A program made the position numbers and the translations under genes. The notes beneath the pieces are model-generated. The model did not search any database. It was given only the letters and a program-made list of their open reading frames with translations, and had not been told where the DNA came from. A DNA stretch of 64,000 nucleotides. Origin: Gilliamella apicola (GTDB lineage Bacteria; Pseudomonadota; Gammaproteobacteria; Enterobacterales; Orbaceae). Location of the stretch: the NCBI RefSeq assembly GCF_003202915.1, contig NZ_QGLP01000005.1:412721-476720 (forward strand), given 5' to 3'. Shown in pieces: positions 7,510 to 17,400 of the stretch. Each line of letters opens with the position of its first letter. Position 1 is the stretch's first letter.

Positions 7510-9810
7510 GTGAATTTTAAAAAATTAAAAAAGACAAGTTCATTAGCAATAGGATTAACATTAGCGTTACCTACTCTCGCTACTGATAAGCATAATGATG
7601 AAAAAGATATTGACACTATTACAGTAACCACTCATGAAGCCACCAAAAAACCGGGAATGAATACCGAAATTTCCGAGCAAGATATTCGCCGTGATGGCGG
7701 TACAAATTTTGGTAGCATTATGCGTTATCAACCGTTAATTTCAGCACCGGGAAATATTTCAGGCTCAGGTAGCGGGAAAAGTAGTTGGGACCGTAGTGGA
7801 TTTACTGGTTACAATATTCGTGGTTTAGATGCTAACCGCGTATCTATCGACATTGATGGCATGCCTTTACCTATCGCTCAAGGTCGGGTTAACTCGGTTG
7901 GTCGTGCTGGATTTGGATCTTATGGAATTGGTCGAGATTATATTGATACTTATATGTACAATAAAGTGGATATTGAATCTGGTGCAACTTCAGTAAGTAA
8001 TGCCAATAATGCCTTAGGTGGTTCGGTTTCCTTCCAAACCAAAACGGCAAGTTATTACCTCTATCCGGGTAAAACTAGTTATTTTGGTTTCCAAAATAAC
8101 TACGATAGTTCAGATCGAAGTTATCACCAAGGTATAACTATGGCGGGGGGGGATGATTATCTAAATGGAATAGTGGTATTAAGTCGCCGAGATGGACAAC
8201 AAACGCGTAATCATGGCGATTCAATTAATAGTTACCCAGAAAATTGGCACTCCAACTCGATTTTAGCTGGTTTTGGTTGGCAAATGACAGATGAACATTT
8301 AATCAATACTACTGTCGATTACAATAATAAAACCAAAAATTCTCACTACGATTCATGGGATAGATACGGTAAGAAAATCGAATCATTTGATCATCAAAGA
8401 AGCAAAAACAATCGTTTTAATTTGGCATTCAAAGATCAATGGAAACCGACTAATATCAGTTGGATAGATAGCTTAACAACTCAATTAAATTATCAACGTA
8501 CCAATGTATTTGACGATACTGATCTTCGTCATACAACCAAAGGCAATTTTAATACTCAAACTAACTACAATACTAAAGCTTATAACTTTATTACTACCTT
8601 AGTAAAAATTTATGAAAACCAGAGATTTAGTGCTGGTTTAAATGGTAAATGGAGTGAAGATGAATCGCCATTCTTCTCATCAGCTAAGTCACCACATGCC
8701 ATAGTATTTCCTGATGGTGACTATAGTAAACCACAAGCCGATAGCCGTAGTTATCAGCTAGGCGGATTTTTTGAAGATCGTATAAGCTTTAATTTTAACG
8801 ACAGTCATAATTTTTATTTAGTTCCAGGTGTTAGAGCAGTTTATCAAAATACTAAACCTCGTAACCTCGAAAATATGTCATTAACCAAACTAAGTAGCAA
8901 TCAATTAGGAAAACAATATAAAGGTAATAGTGATTTTAAAGTGTTACCTTCAATGTCATTTATGTATGATATTAACCCTGACTTCACTGCTTATTTACAA
9001 TACAAACGTGGAGCACAGATGCCTAATCAGAACCAACTATATGGTTCTTACTTAGCACACAGCAACATGTATGTATTAGTTGGTGATTCGAATCTAAAAA
9101 CTGAAACAAGTGATAATTTTGAATTAGGTTTAAAAGGCCACCCGGTTTCTGGTGTGACTCTTTCATCTTCAGCGTTTTACAACAAATATAAAAACTTTAT
9201 TGCTTATACCCGCTATAGGAAAAATTTTGTTGGAATTGGTAATCGTTTAGTTTATCAATCTGAAAACCGCGACAAAGCCTATATCTATGGTGCTGAATTA
9301 AGCAGTGAATTCAATATCGGTAAATGGGTTGAATCAGCTAATGGCTTAAGTGCTAGATTTGCAATCGGTTACAACCAAGGTAAATCTAAATCAAGCTATT
9401 TAGGTGATAAATATGTAGAAATGGATTCGATCGCTCCGATGAAAACCACTGTAGGTTTAGCATGGGATGATCCAAATAGAGTTTATGGAGTAGCAGTTAC
9501 GGCTACATTCCAAAAAGGCAAAAAAGCTGAAGCGACATCTCGTGAAACTTATAGCAACGAAGGTAAACCAATTCAAAATTCTAATGACGATTATTTTAGA
9601 ATTGCGGGACATGGTATAGTTGATTTAACAAGTTATGTTTACATCACTAAGAACGTGAAGTTAAATGGTGGGATCTACAACCTTACCGATCAGAAATATT
9701 GGGATTACTTAAGTAATAATAAATTATATAGCACATCAGATCATAAATACCTAGATATGTTTACCGCTCCGGGCAGAACATTCCAAGTAGGTTTAGATAT
9801 TGATTTCTAA
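7510..9810 (+). CDS. TonB-dependent heme/hemoprotein receptor, copy 2
   Basis: A 766-residue receptor, near-identical in plan to copy 1 and by eye about 80-85% identical. The start is GTG 7510 with AAAGGA then ACCTAAAG upstream; no ATG is close. Signal peptide (LALPTLA), TonB-box-like IDTITVTT, plug and barrel are intact, ending DIDF. The most divergent stretches are exposed-loop candidates: around residues 395-410 (SAKSPHAIVFPDGDY versus VESEDINILPDGPY) and 515-525 (LAHSNMYVLVGDSN). Loop divergence against a conserved barrel suggests ligand or immune-driven diversification rather than a simple dosage duplication. Confidence 0.87.
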   Translation: MNFKKLKKTSSLAIGLTLALPTLATDKHNDEKDIDTITVTTHEATKKPGMNTEISEQDIRRDGGTNFGSIMRYQPLISAPGNISGSGSGKSSWDRSGFTGYNIRGLDANRVSIDIDGMPLPIAQGRVNSVGRAGFGSYGIGRDYIDTYMYNKVDIESGATSVSNANNALGGSVSFQTKTASYYLYPGKTSYFGFQNNYDSSDRSYHQGITMAGGDDYLNGIVVLSRRDGQQTRNHGDSINSYPENWHSNSILAGFGWQMTDEHLINTTVDYNNKTKNSHYDSWDRYGKKIESFDHQRSKNNRFNLAFKDQWKPTNISWIDSLTTQLNYQRTNVFDDTDLRHTTKGNFNTQTNYNTKAYNFITTLVKIYENQRFSAGLNGKWSEDESPFFSSAKSPHAIVFPDGDYSKPQADSRSYQLGGFFEDRISFNFNDSHNFYLVPGVRAVYQNTKPRNLENMSLTKLSSNQLGKQYKGNSDFKVLPSMSFMYDINPDFTAYLQYKRGAQMPNQNQLYGSYLAHSNMYVLVGDSNLKTETSDNFELGLKGHPVSGVTLSSSAFYNKYKNFIAYTRYRKNFVGIGNRLVYQSENRDKAYIYGAELSSEFNIGKWVESANGLSARFAIGYNQGKSKSSYLGDKYVEMDSIAPMKTTVGLAWDDPNRVYGVAVTATFQKGKKAEATSRETYSNEGKPIQNSNDDYFRIAGHGIVDLTSYVYITKNVKLNGGIYNLTDQKYWDYLSNNKLYSTSDHKYLDMFTAPGRTFQVGLDIDF

Positions 9811-9841
9811 AATGCTAAATTAAAGTACCCTCTTTAATATT

Positions 9842-9868
9842 AAATAACCCGCATTATGCGGGTTATTT
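9842..9868 (+). terminator. Terminator after second heme receptor gene
   Basis: Perfect 11-bp stem AAATAACCCGC / GCGGGTTATTT with a 5-base loop, 31 bases past the receptor stop. The flanking A/T runs make it usable on both strands. It closes the heme region. Confidence 0.85.
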
Positions 9869-9955
9869 ATTCCATACCTTACTCTAAACGACTCTAAGAT
9901 GTTTAAGTTTTTATTAAATATTAAGTAAAGTTATCGCTAAATATTTTCAAAAAAC

Positions 9956-9996
9956 ATTACATGTAATATTTACATGTAAGAAAAACATGTTAATAT
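9956..9996 (+). promoter_or_regulatory. Promoter with three evenly spaced ACATGT palindromes
   Basis: Three palindromes centred on ACATGT lie at 9959-9964, 9972-9977 and 9985-9990, each exactly 13 bp apart. The first extends to ATTACATGTAAT, the second to TTACATGTAA, the third to AACATGTT. A possible -35 (TTTACA, 9969-9974) and -10 (TAATAT, 9991-9996), 16 bp apart, overlap them, so a bound regulator would block polymerase. The first gene of the operon carries an RHH-like N-terminus and is a candidate autoregulator. Confidence 0.65.
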
Positions 9997-10029
9997 AAAG
10001 CGTATAAAACTTCAAAAAACTAAATTTTT

Positions 10030-10671
10030 ATGAAAAAAAATAAAGAAACAAAAAGTTCAGCATTTTATCAACAACAATACCGACAACGCTTAAGAGAGCA
10101 AGGTTTGATAAAAAAAGAAGTTTGGATTTTACCCGAAAATAGTGATGAGTTAGTTGAAATTGAAAAAATATTTCGTAAACCAGCTATAGCGAATAAATCT
10201 TTTTTTTACCATGTCAAGGAAAACAATGAAATGAAAAATAGAGATGTCTGGAAAATTAACGATCTTTTCCAAGAATTAAATCAAACTGACTTAGTCAAAC
10301 AAGGTTTCGCTAGCGTTGAAGTGATCGATGGTATCGATGCCTGTTTACATATTATTATGCATGAATATGGTGATTTACCACTTTTTTTAAGTGTTTCAAA
10401 TCAACAAATAATGGTTGAAGCACTCCTTTGGCCGGTTTCACTGATTAAAAATCCTTCGTCATTTAATGAAGAAATTCTGTGTGCTAGAAAACTATTTGCT
10501 TTATCAACTATAGCAATTGAAAAAACTGGCGATGGTGAAGTTAATTACATTATGTATGGTGCACTGAGTTCAACATCAACCTTAAACAATATTATTTATG
10601 AGCTTGAAACTTTATCCGACAATGTGATCAAAGCGACTGAAGCTTATGAGCATTTTTTCAATATTGAATAA
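10030..10671 (+). CDS. yjfI: YjfI-like DUF2170 protein with RHH-like N-terminus
   Basis: 213 residues. Residues about 65-213 resemble DUF2170/YjfI proteins, which occur beside PspA-like yjfJ in enteric bacteria; their biochemical role is unknown. Residues 12-50 carry YRQRLREQGLIKKEVWILPE, the pattern of MazE-like and other ribbon-helix-helix DNA-binding segments (YRxRLRExGL then a short strand). E. coli YjfI lacks this extra segment as I recall it. There is no good Shine-Dalgarno before ATG 10030. It begins a co-directional operon, 30 nt before the pspA-like gene. DNA binding is an inference. Confidence 0.72.
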   Translation: MKKNKETKSSAFYQQQYRQRLREQGLIKKEVWILPENSDELVEIEKIFRKPAIANKSFFYHVKENNEMKNRDVWKINDLFQELNQTDLVKQGFASVEVIDGIDACLHIIMHEYGDLPLFLSVSNQQIMVEALLWPVSLIKNPSSFNEEILCARKLFALSTIAIEKTGDGEVNYIMYGALSSTSTLNNIIYELETLSDNVIKATEAYEHFFNIE

Positions 10672-10701
10672 TTAAAGCAAAAATCCTAAAAGGAGTTAAT
10701 T

Positions 10702-11394
10702 ATGGTTATCTTCAAAAAATTGGTAACAGCATTACGCGGTGGAATAAATGAAGTTGGTGAATCAATTGTTGATTCTCAAGCATTACGCATATTAGACCAA
10801 GAAATTCGAGATGCAGATGAAGAATTAAAACAAGCGAAAGAGTCATTAGCTAATATCTTAGCAGAACAAAAATTAGCTGAAAAACAAGTTGCATCAACTC
10901 AAGCTCAAATAACTGAATATGAAGCATATGCAATTAAAGCACTTGAAAATAATAATGAAGAATTAGCTTTAGAAGTCGCCGAAAAACTTTCAGTCCTTGA
11001 AAATCAACATGCTAATAATAAAAAACAGGCTGATTATTTTGCAGATAGTGTTAAAAATTTGCGACAAACTATTTCACAATCTGAAATTAATATTCGCAAT
11101 TTAAAGCAACAAGTTGATATCGTTAAAGCGACGGAAAGTGTACAAAAAGCGCAATCCGCTGTGGCACAACGTTATGGTGGTTCGACAGCTAAATTGCATA
11201 CTGCTCTTGATTCACTAGATAGGATTAAAAAGCGCCAAGAGAAAACAGCGGCTACTTTTGAAGCAAAAAAAGAGTTAGCAGCAACTGAAAATGCTGATTC
11301 ACTTGATAGCAAATTAGAAGCGGCAGGTATTAAAGTTGGTAGCCAAAATGCGGCTTCAATTTTAGCTAGATTAAAAGAAAAACAATCAAATTAA
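10702..11394 (+). CDS. yjfJ: PspA/IM30-family membrane-remodelling protein (YjfJ-like)
   Basis: 230 residues, almost wholly helical and charged, starting with the family-typical MVIFKKLVTALRGGINEVGE amphipathic N-terminus, then coiled-coil helices with many Gln/Glu/Ala repeats. PspA/IM30 proteins form ESCRT-III-like assemblies that bind and protect damaged inner membrane. AAGGAG precedes the ATG by six bases. In E. coli yjfI and yjfJ are adjacent, and the same pair is seen here, followed by flotillin genes instead of yjfK/yjfL. This places it in a membrane-integrity operon rather than with pspF-type phage-shock regulators, none of which is visible. Confidence 0.88.
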   Translation: MVIFKKLVTALRGGINEVGESIVDSQALRILDQEIRDADEELKQAKESLANILAEQKLAEKQVASTQAQITEYEAYAIKALENNNEELALEVAEKLSVLENQHANNKKQADYFADSVKNLRQTISQSEINIRNLKQQVDIVKATESVQKAQSAVAQRYGGSTAKLHTALDSLDRIKKRQEKTAATFEAKKELAATENADSLDSKLEAAGIKVGSQNAASILARLKEKQSN

Positions 11395-11489
11395 ATTTTT
11401 CGCTTTTTATATTTTTAGGTTAGAATGTCAAAAACAACTATAAAATAATTAATTAGTTAAAATATTTTAATCGAGATGAAGGGAATATA

Positions 11490-12140
11490 ATGGAACTATT
11501 TTGGGGAATATTTTTTTCTTTTCCCGTGGTTATCTTTAGTGCATTGTTAACAATCTGTATCTTATATTGGTTTGTTGCCGCATTAGGGTTATTAAGTATT
11601 GACTGTCTGGATTTGGATATTAGTGTCAATGATATCTATAGTGATATTCCTCCGACTGGATTCGGTGGTTTATTAATGAAATTTGGCTTCAATGAAGTAC
11701 CAATGACACTCATCCTTACATTAATTTCTTTAATTGGATGGTCATTTTGTTATTTTTCATTTCGTCTATTAATCTTACCTTTGTACGATCTTACCTTACT
11801 TTATTATTTAGCCGGGATAGTACTATTAATTATCGCATTCATCTTAGCTGTCTACTTGACTGCCTTTTTTATTAAACCAATTCGTCCTCTATTTAAAAAG
11901 ATGATGATTACCAATAATCATAAATCATTATTAGGACAAGTTATCGAAATTCGTTCAAGTACCGTAACTAAAACCAAGGGACAAGCTATCTTTGAAGATG
12001 GAGGTGCTGGTCTTATTTTGGAAGTAAGATGTGATGAGTCTTATCAATTTAACCGCGGAGATAAAGCTGTCATACTGCAATATGATGAAACCGCTAATTG
12101 TTATGAAATAATTAGCCTAAAAGATTTTAATGGACAATAA
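11490..12140 (+). CDS. yqiJ: YqiJ-like NfeD-family inner-membrane protein
   Basis: 216 residues. Three or four hydrophobic segments (about residues 8-35, 65-90, 95-130) are followed by a soluble beta-rich C-terminus from about residue 145 (GQVIEIRSSTVTKTKGQA ... GDKAVILQYDE) that looks like the OB-fold of NfeD proteins. E. coli YqiJ has the same plan and is encoded next to the flotillin YqiK, as here. NfeD proteins partner with SPFH proteins in membrane microdomains. AAGGGAA precedes the ATG. The next gene starts 25 nt downstream. Confidence 0.82.
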   Translation: MELFWGIFFSFPVVIFSALLTICILYWFVAALGLLSIDCLDLDISVNDIYSDIPPTGFGGLLMKFGFNEVPMTLILTLISLIGWSFCYFSFRLLILPLYDLTLLYYLAGIVLLIIAFILAVYLTAFFIKPIRPLFKKMMITNNHKSLLGQVIEIRSSTVTKTKGQAIFEDGGAGLILEVRCDESYQFNRGDKAVILQYDETANCYEIISLKDFNGQ

Positions 12141-12165
12141 AAGTTAATTTGGAGAAGAGAAAAAT

Positions 12166-14388
12166 ATGTATATAAGCAGTGATACTGTAATGTTCTTTTT
12201 AGTAGTTGTTGGAAGTGTATTCTTGGTAATTGTTGGATTCTTCCTATTATTTAAAGCGTTTTACATAAAAGTTCCACAAGGTACGGCGCTTATCGTTAAT
12301 GATATGACGTCAAAACCTAAAGTCCATTTTACTGGTGCGTTAGTTTATCCAATCATCTACAAAAAAGAGTTCATGAAAATTTCGTTGATCACTTTTGATG
12401 TTGAACGAAGAGGTAAAGATGGTTTAATTTGTAAAGACAACCTTCGTGCTGATATTTGCGTTGCTTTTTATTTGCGCGTTAATGAAACCACCGAAGATGT
12501 TCTTAAAGTTGCCAAATCAATTGGTGTTGATCGCGCATCAGATCAGAAAGCAGTTAGTACATTATTTAGTGCTAAATTTTCAGAAGCATTAAAAACCGTA
12601 GGAAAACAATTTGAACTGGCAAAACTATTTGAAGATCGAATGAATTTCCGTGAACGGATCATTGATGTAATTGGCAAAGACCTTAATGGTTACGCTCTTG
12701 AAGATGTTGCTATCGATTATTTAGAACAAACTCCAATTAAATCGCTTGATCCAGATAATATTTTTGATGCCGAAGGTATTAACAAAATTACAGCCATCAC
12801 TGCTGTCCATAAAGATGAAACCAATAAACGTGAACGTGACTTAGAGCTGGCGCTGAAAAAGAAAGATACTGAAACTATCGAAGCCAAACTTGAACTTGAA
12901 CGACAACAAGCTGACGCTGAAGCTCGACAAAAACGTGAAATTGAAACAATTCGAGCCAGAGAAGCAGCTGAAACATTAAAAGTCCAAGAAGAAGAACGTT
13001 TAAAAGCGGAACAAGCTAGAATTCAAACTCAACAAGAAATTGAAGTAAGAGAGGAAAATCGTTTACGTGAAGTTGAGGTTGCCCAAAATAATCGCTTAAG
13101 AGCAATCGCGATTGAAGAAGAACGGGTAACTCGCGCTCGTTCACTTGAAATTGTAGCTCGAGAACGTGAGGTAGAGTTACAACGAATTGAAAAAGACAAA
13201 GTGCTTGAAGAAGAAAAAAAGCAGATAGCCAATGTTATTCGTGAACGTATAGCGGTTGAAAAAACGGTTGCAGTTGAAGAAGAACACATTAAAGAAGTAC
13301 GCGAAGTTTCCAAAGCTGATCGAGAAAAACAAACTACGATTATTGAAGCAGAAGCTAGAGCAGAACAAGAGCTAGTTAAACAAGTAAAACAAGCTGAAGC
13401 AGATGAACAATCATCAAAACATCGTGCAGTTGAAATTAGCACCATGGCACAAGCTGAATTAGAAGCCGCGGCAAAACAAGCCGAAGCAAAAAAACAACTG
13501 GCTCAAGGTATCGAAGCCGAAGAAGCAGCAGTTGGCCTTGCTGAAGCCAAAGTTCGTAAAGCAGCTGCTGAAGCAGAAGAAAAAGAAGGTTTAGTTAAAG
13601 CCAATATTACCGCTGAAACATTATTAGCAGAAGCTAAAGGTAATCAAGAAATAGGTTTAGCAGAAGCTAAAGTAATTGAAGCTAAAGCCATTGCTATTGA
13701 AAAAGAAGGCTTAGTTAAAGCCAATATTACCGCTGAAACATTATTAGCAGAAGCAAAAGGTAATCAAGAAATAGGTTTAGCTGAAGCCAAAGTAATTGAA
13801 GCCAAAGCCAGTGCTATTGAAAAACAAGGTTTAACTGAAGCAAAAGTACTGGAAGAAAAACTTTCTGCTCAAGCTCGTGGTGATGAACGTATTGCCTTTG
13901 CTAAAGCCTATTCAACCAAAGAACAAGGCCTTGCTGAAGCATTAATCATTCGTGAAAAATTAACTGCCGAAGCTAATGGTTTAGTTGAGAAGTTCCAAGC
14001 AATGAGTACAATGAATGAACAATCACAAAATCATGAAGAGTTCCGCTTAGCACTTGAAAAAGGCTTTGAACAAGCTATGGCTGCGATTGCGGCTAACAAA
14101 GAAATCGCTAGAGAACAAGCTGATGTTCTTGCTGCTGCATTCAGTAAGGCAAATATTGAAATTGTCGGTGGTAATGATAACTTCTTTAATAGCTTCTCGA
14201 AAGCTATCAGCGTTGGTAAGGCAATTGAAGGAACCGTTAACCAAAGTCCTGTACTGCAATCAGCATTACAATCAGTACTAGCTCGCTTATCGGGCGACAA
14301 AAAAATTAATATAAAAGAAACTTTGCAAAACACTGATTTAAAAGCGTTAGCACAACAATTTTTGTCATCCAATAATGAGAATGAGTAA
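12166..14388 (+). CDS. yqiK: YqiK-like flotillin (SPFH-domain protein)
   Basis: 740 residues. One N-terminal membrane helix (about 8-30) is followed by an SPFH domain to about residue 220, then a very long Glu/Ala/Lys-rich coiled coil to about 630, and a globular C-terminal tail. Flotillins scaffold membrane microdomains. GGAGAAGAG lies before the ATG. E. coli YqiK is about 550 residues, so this coiled coil is longer, partly because of a 40-residue internal duplication (residues 472-551). Third and fourth degraded copies follow (EKQGLTEAKVLEEKL and EQGLAEALIIREKL). It lies between its NfeD partner and a giant ATPase. Confidence 0.88.
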   Translation: MYISSDTVMFFLVVVGSVFLVIVGFFLLFKAFYIKVPQGTALIVNDMTSKPKVHFTGALVYPIIYKKEFMKISLITFDVERRGKDGLICKDNLRADICVAFYLRVNETTEDVLKVAKSIGVDRASDQKAVSTLFSAKFSEALKTVGKQFELAKLFEDRMNFRERIIDVIGKDLNGYALEDVAIDYLEQTPIKSLDPDNIFDAEGINKITAITAVHKDETNKRERDLELALKKKDTETIEAKLELERQQADAEARQKREIETIRAREAAETLKVQEEERLKAEQARIQTQQEIEVREENRLREVEVAQNNRLRAIAIEEERVTRARSLEIVAREREVELQRIEKDKVLEEEKKQIANVIRERIAVEKTVAVEEEHIKEVREVSKADREKQTTIIEAEARAEQELVKQVKQAEADEQSSKHRAVEISTMAQAELEAAAKQAEAKKQLAQGIEAEEAAVGLAEAKVRKAAAEAEEKEGLVKANITAETLLAEAKGNQEIGLAEAKVIEAKAIAIEKEGLVKANITAETLLAEAKGNQEIGLAEAKVIEAKASAIEKQGLTEAKVLEEKLSAQARGDERIAFAKAYSTKEQGLAEALIIREKLTAEANGLVEKFQAMSTMNEQSQNHEEFRLALEKGFEQAMAAIAANKEIAREQADVLAAAFSKANIEIVGGNDNFFNSFSKAISVGKAIEGTVNQSPVLQSALQSVLARLSGDKKINIKETLQNTDLKALAQQFLSSNNENE
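13579..13818 (+). repeat. In-gene tandem duplication of a 120-bp unit in the flotillin coiled coil
   Basis: Units 13579-13698 and 13699-13818 are each exactly 120 bp (40 codons) and differ at about six bases, only one of which changes an amino acid (Ile to Ser near the end). Synonymous differences dominate. The unit begins EKEGLVKANITAETLLAEAK. The 40-residue length is not an exact heptad multiple, so copy number would shift coiled-coil register as well as length. Confidence 0.9.
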
Positions 14389-14426
14389 GTTACTATTGCA
14401 ATAGTTATTTATCCATCGAGCAATCG

Positions 14427-14458
14427 GTTTTAGGTAGGATTAAATGCCTACCTAAAAC
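14427..14458 (+). promoter_or_regulatory. Perfect 12-bp hairpin between flotillin and ATPase genes
   Basis: GTTTTAGGTAGG and CCTACCTAAAAC pair perfectly around an 8-base loop, in the 105-nt gap before the ATPase gene. No U-tract follows, so it is not a standard intrinsic terminator. It may set the ratio of flotillin to ATPase by RNA processing or partial termination. Confidence 0.6.
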
Positions 14459-14493
14459 GTTAAGTATTTGAATATCTTTTCAACGAGTAAAAC

Positions 14494-17400
14494 ATGTCAG
14501 AAATCCAAGACCAGCAACAAACATCAATTGATAAAGCCGTCGCGGAAGGCGGAGCTTATGAAATTCTTCGTAAACGTTTAACCTCTTTAGGACAAGAACT
14601 CAATCAAAAGACGGAAGCACTGAATCAAGAAAGGCTATCTGAGTTTGGTAAAAGTGACATGTCCATCATTAGTCGTATTCGAATTAGAACTGAAAATAAT
14701 TGTGTCGCACGGGATATTGTTCGTTTCGGTGACTGGTTATTATTTGGGTATAACGTCTATTTAGGATTAAAAAAAGAGACCAAAATAGAGGACGTATTTT
14801 CCCTTTATCAATTAGTAGAACGTGATGGCTCTTATGAAGCTGACCCAGTTGATTTAGCTAATACTTTCTTAAATATAGATCGATTTATCCAAGATTTTAA
14901 TGAGCTGTATACTTATTATAAAAATGCCCAACTACTCCAACTTGTTGAACGTGATGGAAAATTACTCGCTAGTTTTCAAATTGGTGAGCGAATCAGTGAT
15001 ATCCGAGTTTTTAGATGGTCTATATCAAGTGACAAAAAGACCATAGAGTATATCGATAATCGGGGTGAACGAGACATCGCATTACCACCCGCTTATGATT
15101 TTGAATGGATCGAAACAACCCGTGAAAATATTGTTAATGGTCGATTTCCACATGTTAATGTTCTTGATACGGTATTTGTTGAAACCATTGGTGGCGATTT
15201 AACCATAAAATGTGAAAATAACACCAATGATGGCTTAGGCATTTATCGAGAGGAAGTTGTTGACCAGAATCAATCAATCAATGACGCTAAAATAGAATAT
15301 GCTAGAGTGGGATCATTAATTCTATTAAAAGTCCTACCTTACCGTGAAGATAATTGGCGTTATCTTGTTTATAACACCTTAACTCAACAAGTCCATCGTA
15401 TAGACTTTATTGGACAGGCATGTATTCAACTTCCTGAAGATCACGGGATTATATTTCCTGGTGGATATTACTTACAAAATGGTGATTATAAAACTTTTGA
15501 CCATTCTATGTCAGGCATGCGTTTTCGACGTATTCGCCGTTCACCAAATGGCGAAGATGTGTTATATATTTTCTATGATCCGACTAATGGTCGATTAGCA
15601 TTATTTAATTATAATATGATCGAACGAAAGCTGGATAATCCGATATTAGGACATGGATATGCGGTTTTTGAAGATGGTCGAATGGTGGTCTTTGAAGGTG
15701 AAAATGATGAACCGACTCGGGTACATCCAATGCAGATTTGGCAAACACCTTTTTATAGTGATGAGTTTGCTGCACAGCAACCAACTAATAACAGTTTCCT
15801 TGGCAAAATAGGTAATGCCGAACTGGTTCGCGGCATTTCAGATCTTTACTTTATTTCGCGTGAAATCGATAACCAAACCGTCTCTTCACAGCTATACAGC
15901 AAACTTAGTGAGGATACCAAGAGACTTTTCGATAATTATTTTTGGCTCAATGATGATAAACATTTAGCCTTCTCCCCTATTCTGCGTAATATTATCCAAA
16001 CTAGTGAACTGGTTATCGATGAATATGAAAAAGTCGAAAGTATTCGTCGTCAATCTGAAAGCGCGATGCGTGAGGCGCTCTCTAATCAGCAAGATTTATT
16101 AACCAAACTTTATCCTGATAGTTGGCAAGAAACCCAACAATTTGTTGATGCATTAAACGCAATAAAAATGCAACTAGGCAGTTTAGTCACGTTAAGAACT
16201 TATCGTTACATCGATTTAGATCAAATCGATAAAATGGAAAATGAACTAAAAACTAGACAGAGTGAGGTTTCATTAGCCACAGCTGAATTTTTAGGAAGTG
16301 ATAAAGCGCTAGAACCATTCATTGTTAAAATTGACAATATTGAACAGCAGCTTAGCAAAGCAGATACGGTAGCGAAATTACTCAACTCGGTTGAAATTAC
16401 AGAAACCATGTCTGCTGATTTGGATATGCTTTCACAATTAATCGCAACCCTAAAATTTGATGATGTTACTTTACAAACCAGAATCATTGAATCTATTGCA
16501 GAAGTCTATGCAAAACTCAACCAAACAAAAGCTAAGATCCAACAAAAACGAAAAAATTTAGCCAATGTTGAAATGGTTGCACAATTTGGCGCCCAATTTA
16601 AATTATTTGGTCAAAGCATTACCAATGCCCTAAGTATGGCAACCACGCCAGAAAAATGTGATGATGAGCTATCTCGTCTTTTACTACAACTAGAAGAGCT
16701 TGAGAACCAATTTAGTGAAAGTGAGGAATTTCTTAATGATATTCTAACTAAACGTGAAGAAATCCTAGAATCATTCGAAACACATAAACAAGCGTTATTA
16801 GAGGATAGAACCAGACGGACGGACGCCCTACTAACCGCTGCACAACGTATTTTAGACAGCATCCCAAGAAGAACGGCTAAATTTGCCGATCAAAATGAAC
16901 TTAATGCATTCTTTGTTGCTGACCCATTGGCGCAAAAAATCCGTGAAATTGTCGAAAAGTTAAGAGCACTTTTTGATAATGTTAAAGCCGATGATATTGA
17001 GTCCAAATTTAAAAGTGCTCAAGATCAAGCCATACGATCCTTACGAGATAAATCGGAAATATTTGAATCTGGTGGAAATGTCATTAAACTAGGTCCACGG
17101 CATAAATTTAGTGTTAATACCCAAGAGCTTGATTTAACTATAGTGCCTAAAGATCAGCATCTGTTTATGCAATTAACCGGGACTGAATTTCAAGAAAAAA
17201 TAATCAATGAGCAATTAGAAGCTTATAAGCCATTTTGGACGATTTCATTAGAATCAGAATCACCATCGGTATACCGTGCAGAGTATCTTGCCTACTCGAT
17301 CATTACTGCCGCTTTACAAAAAGAGAATGGATTAACTTATGTCGATTTAGCTAATCAGTTAAATCAACCTGAAACGCTTAATAAAACAGTGCGTGATTTT

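Noticed and set aside
13029-13445. Long minus-strand open frame inside the flotillin gene
   Set aside because: It is the complement of Glu/Ala/Lys-rich coiled-coil codons, giving a Ser/Cys/Thr-rich product without family or ribosome site.
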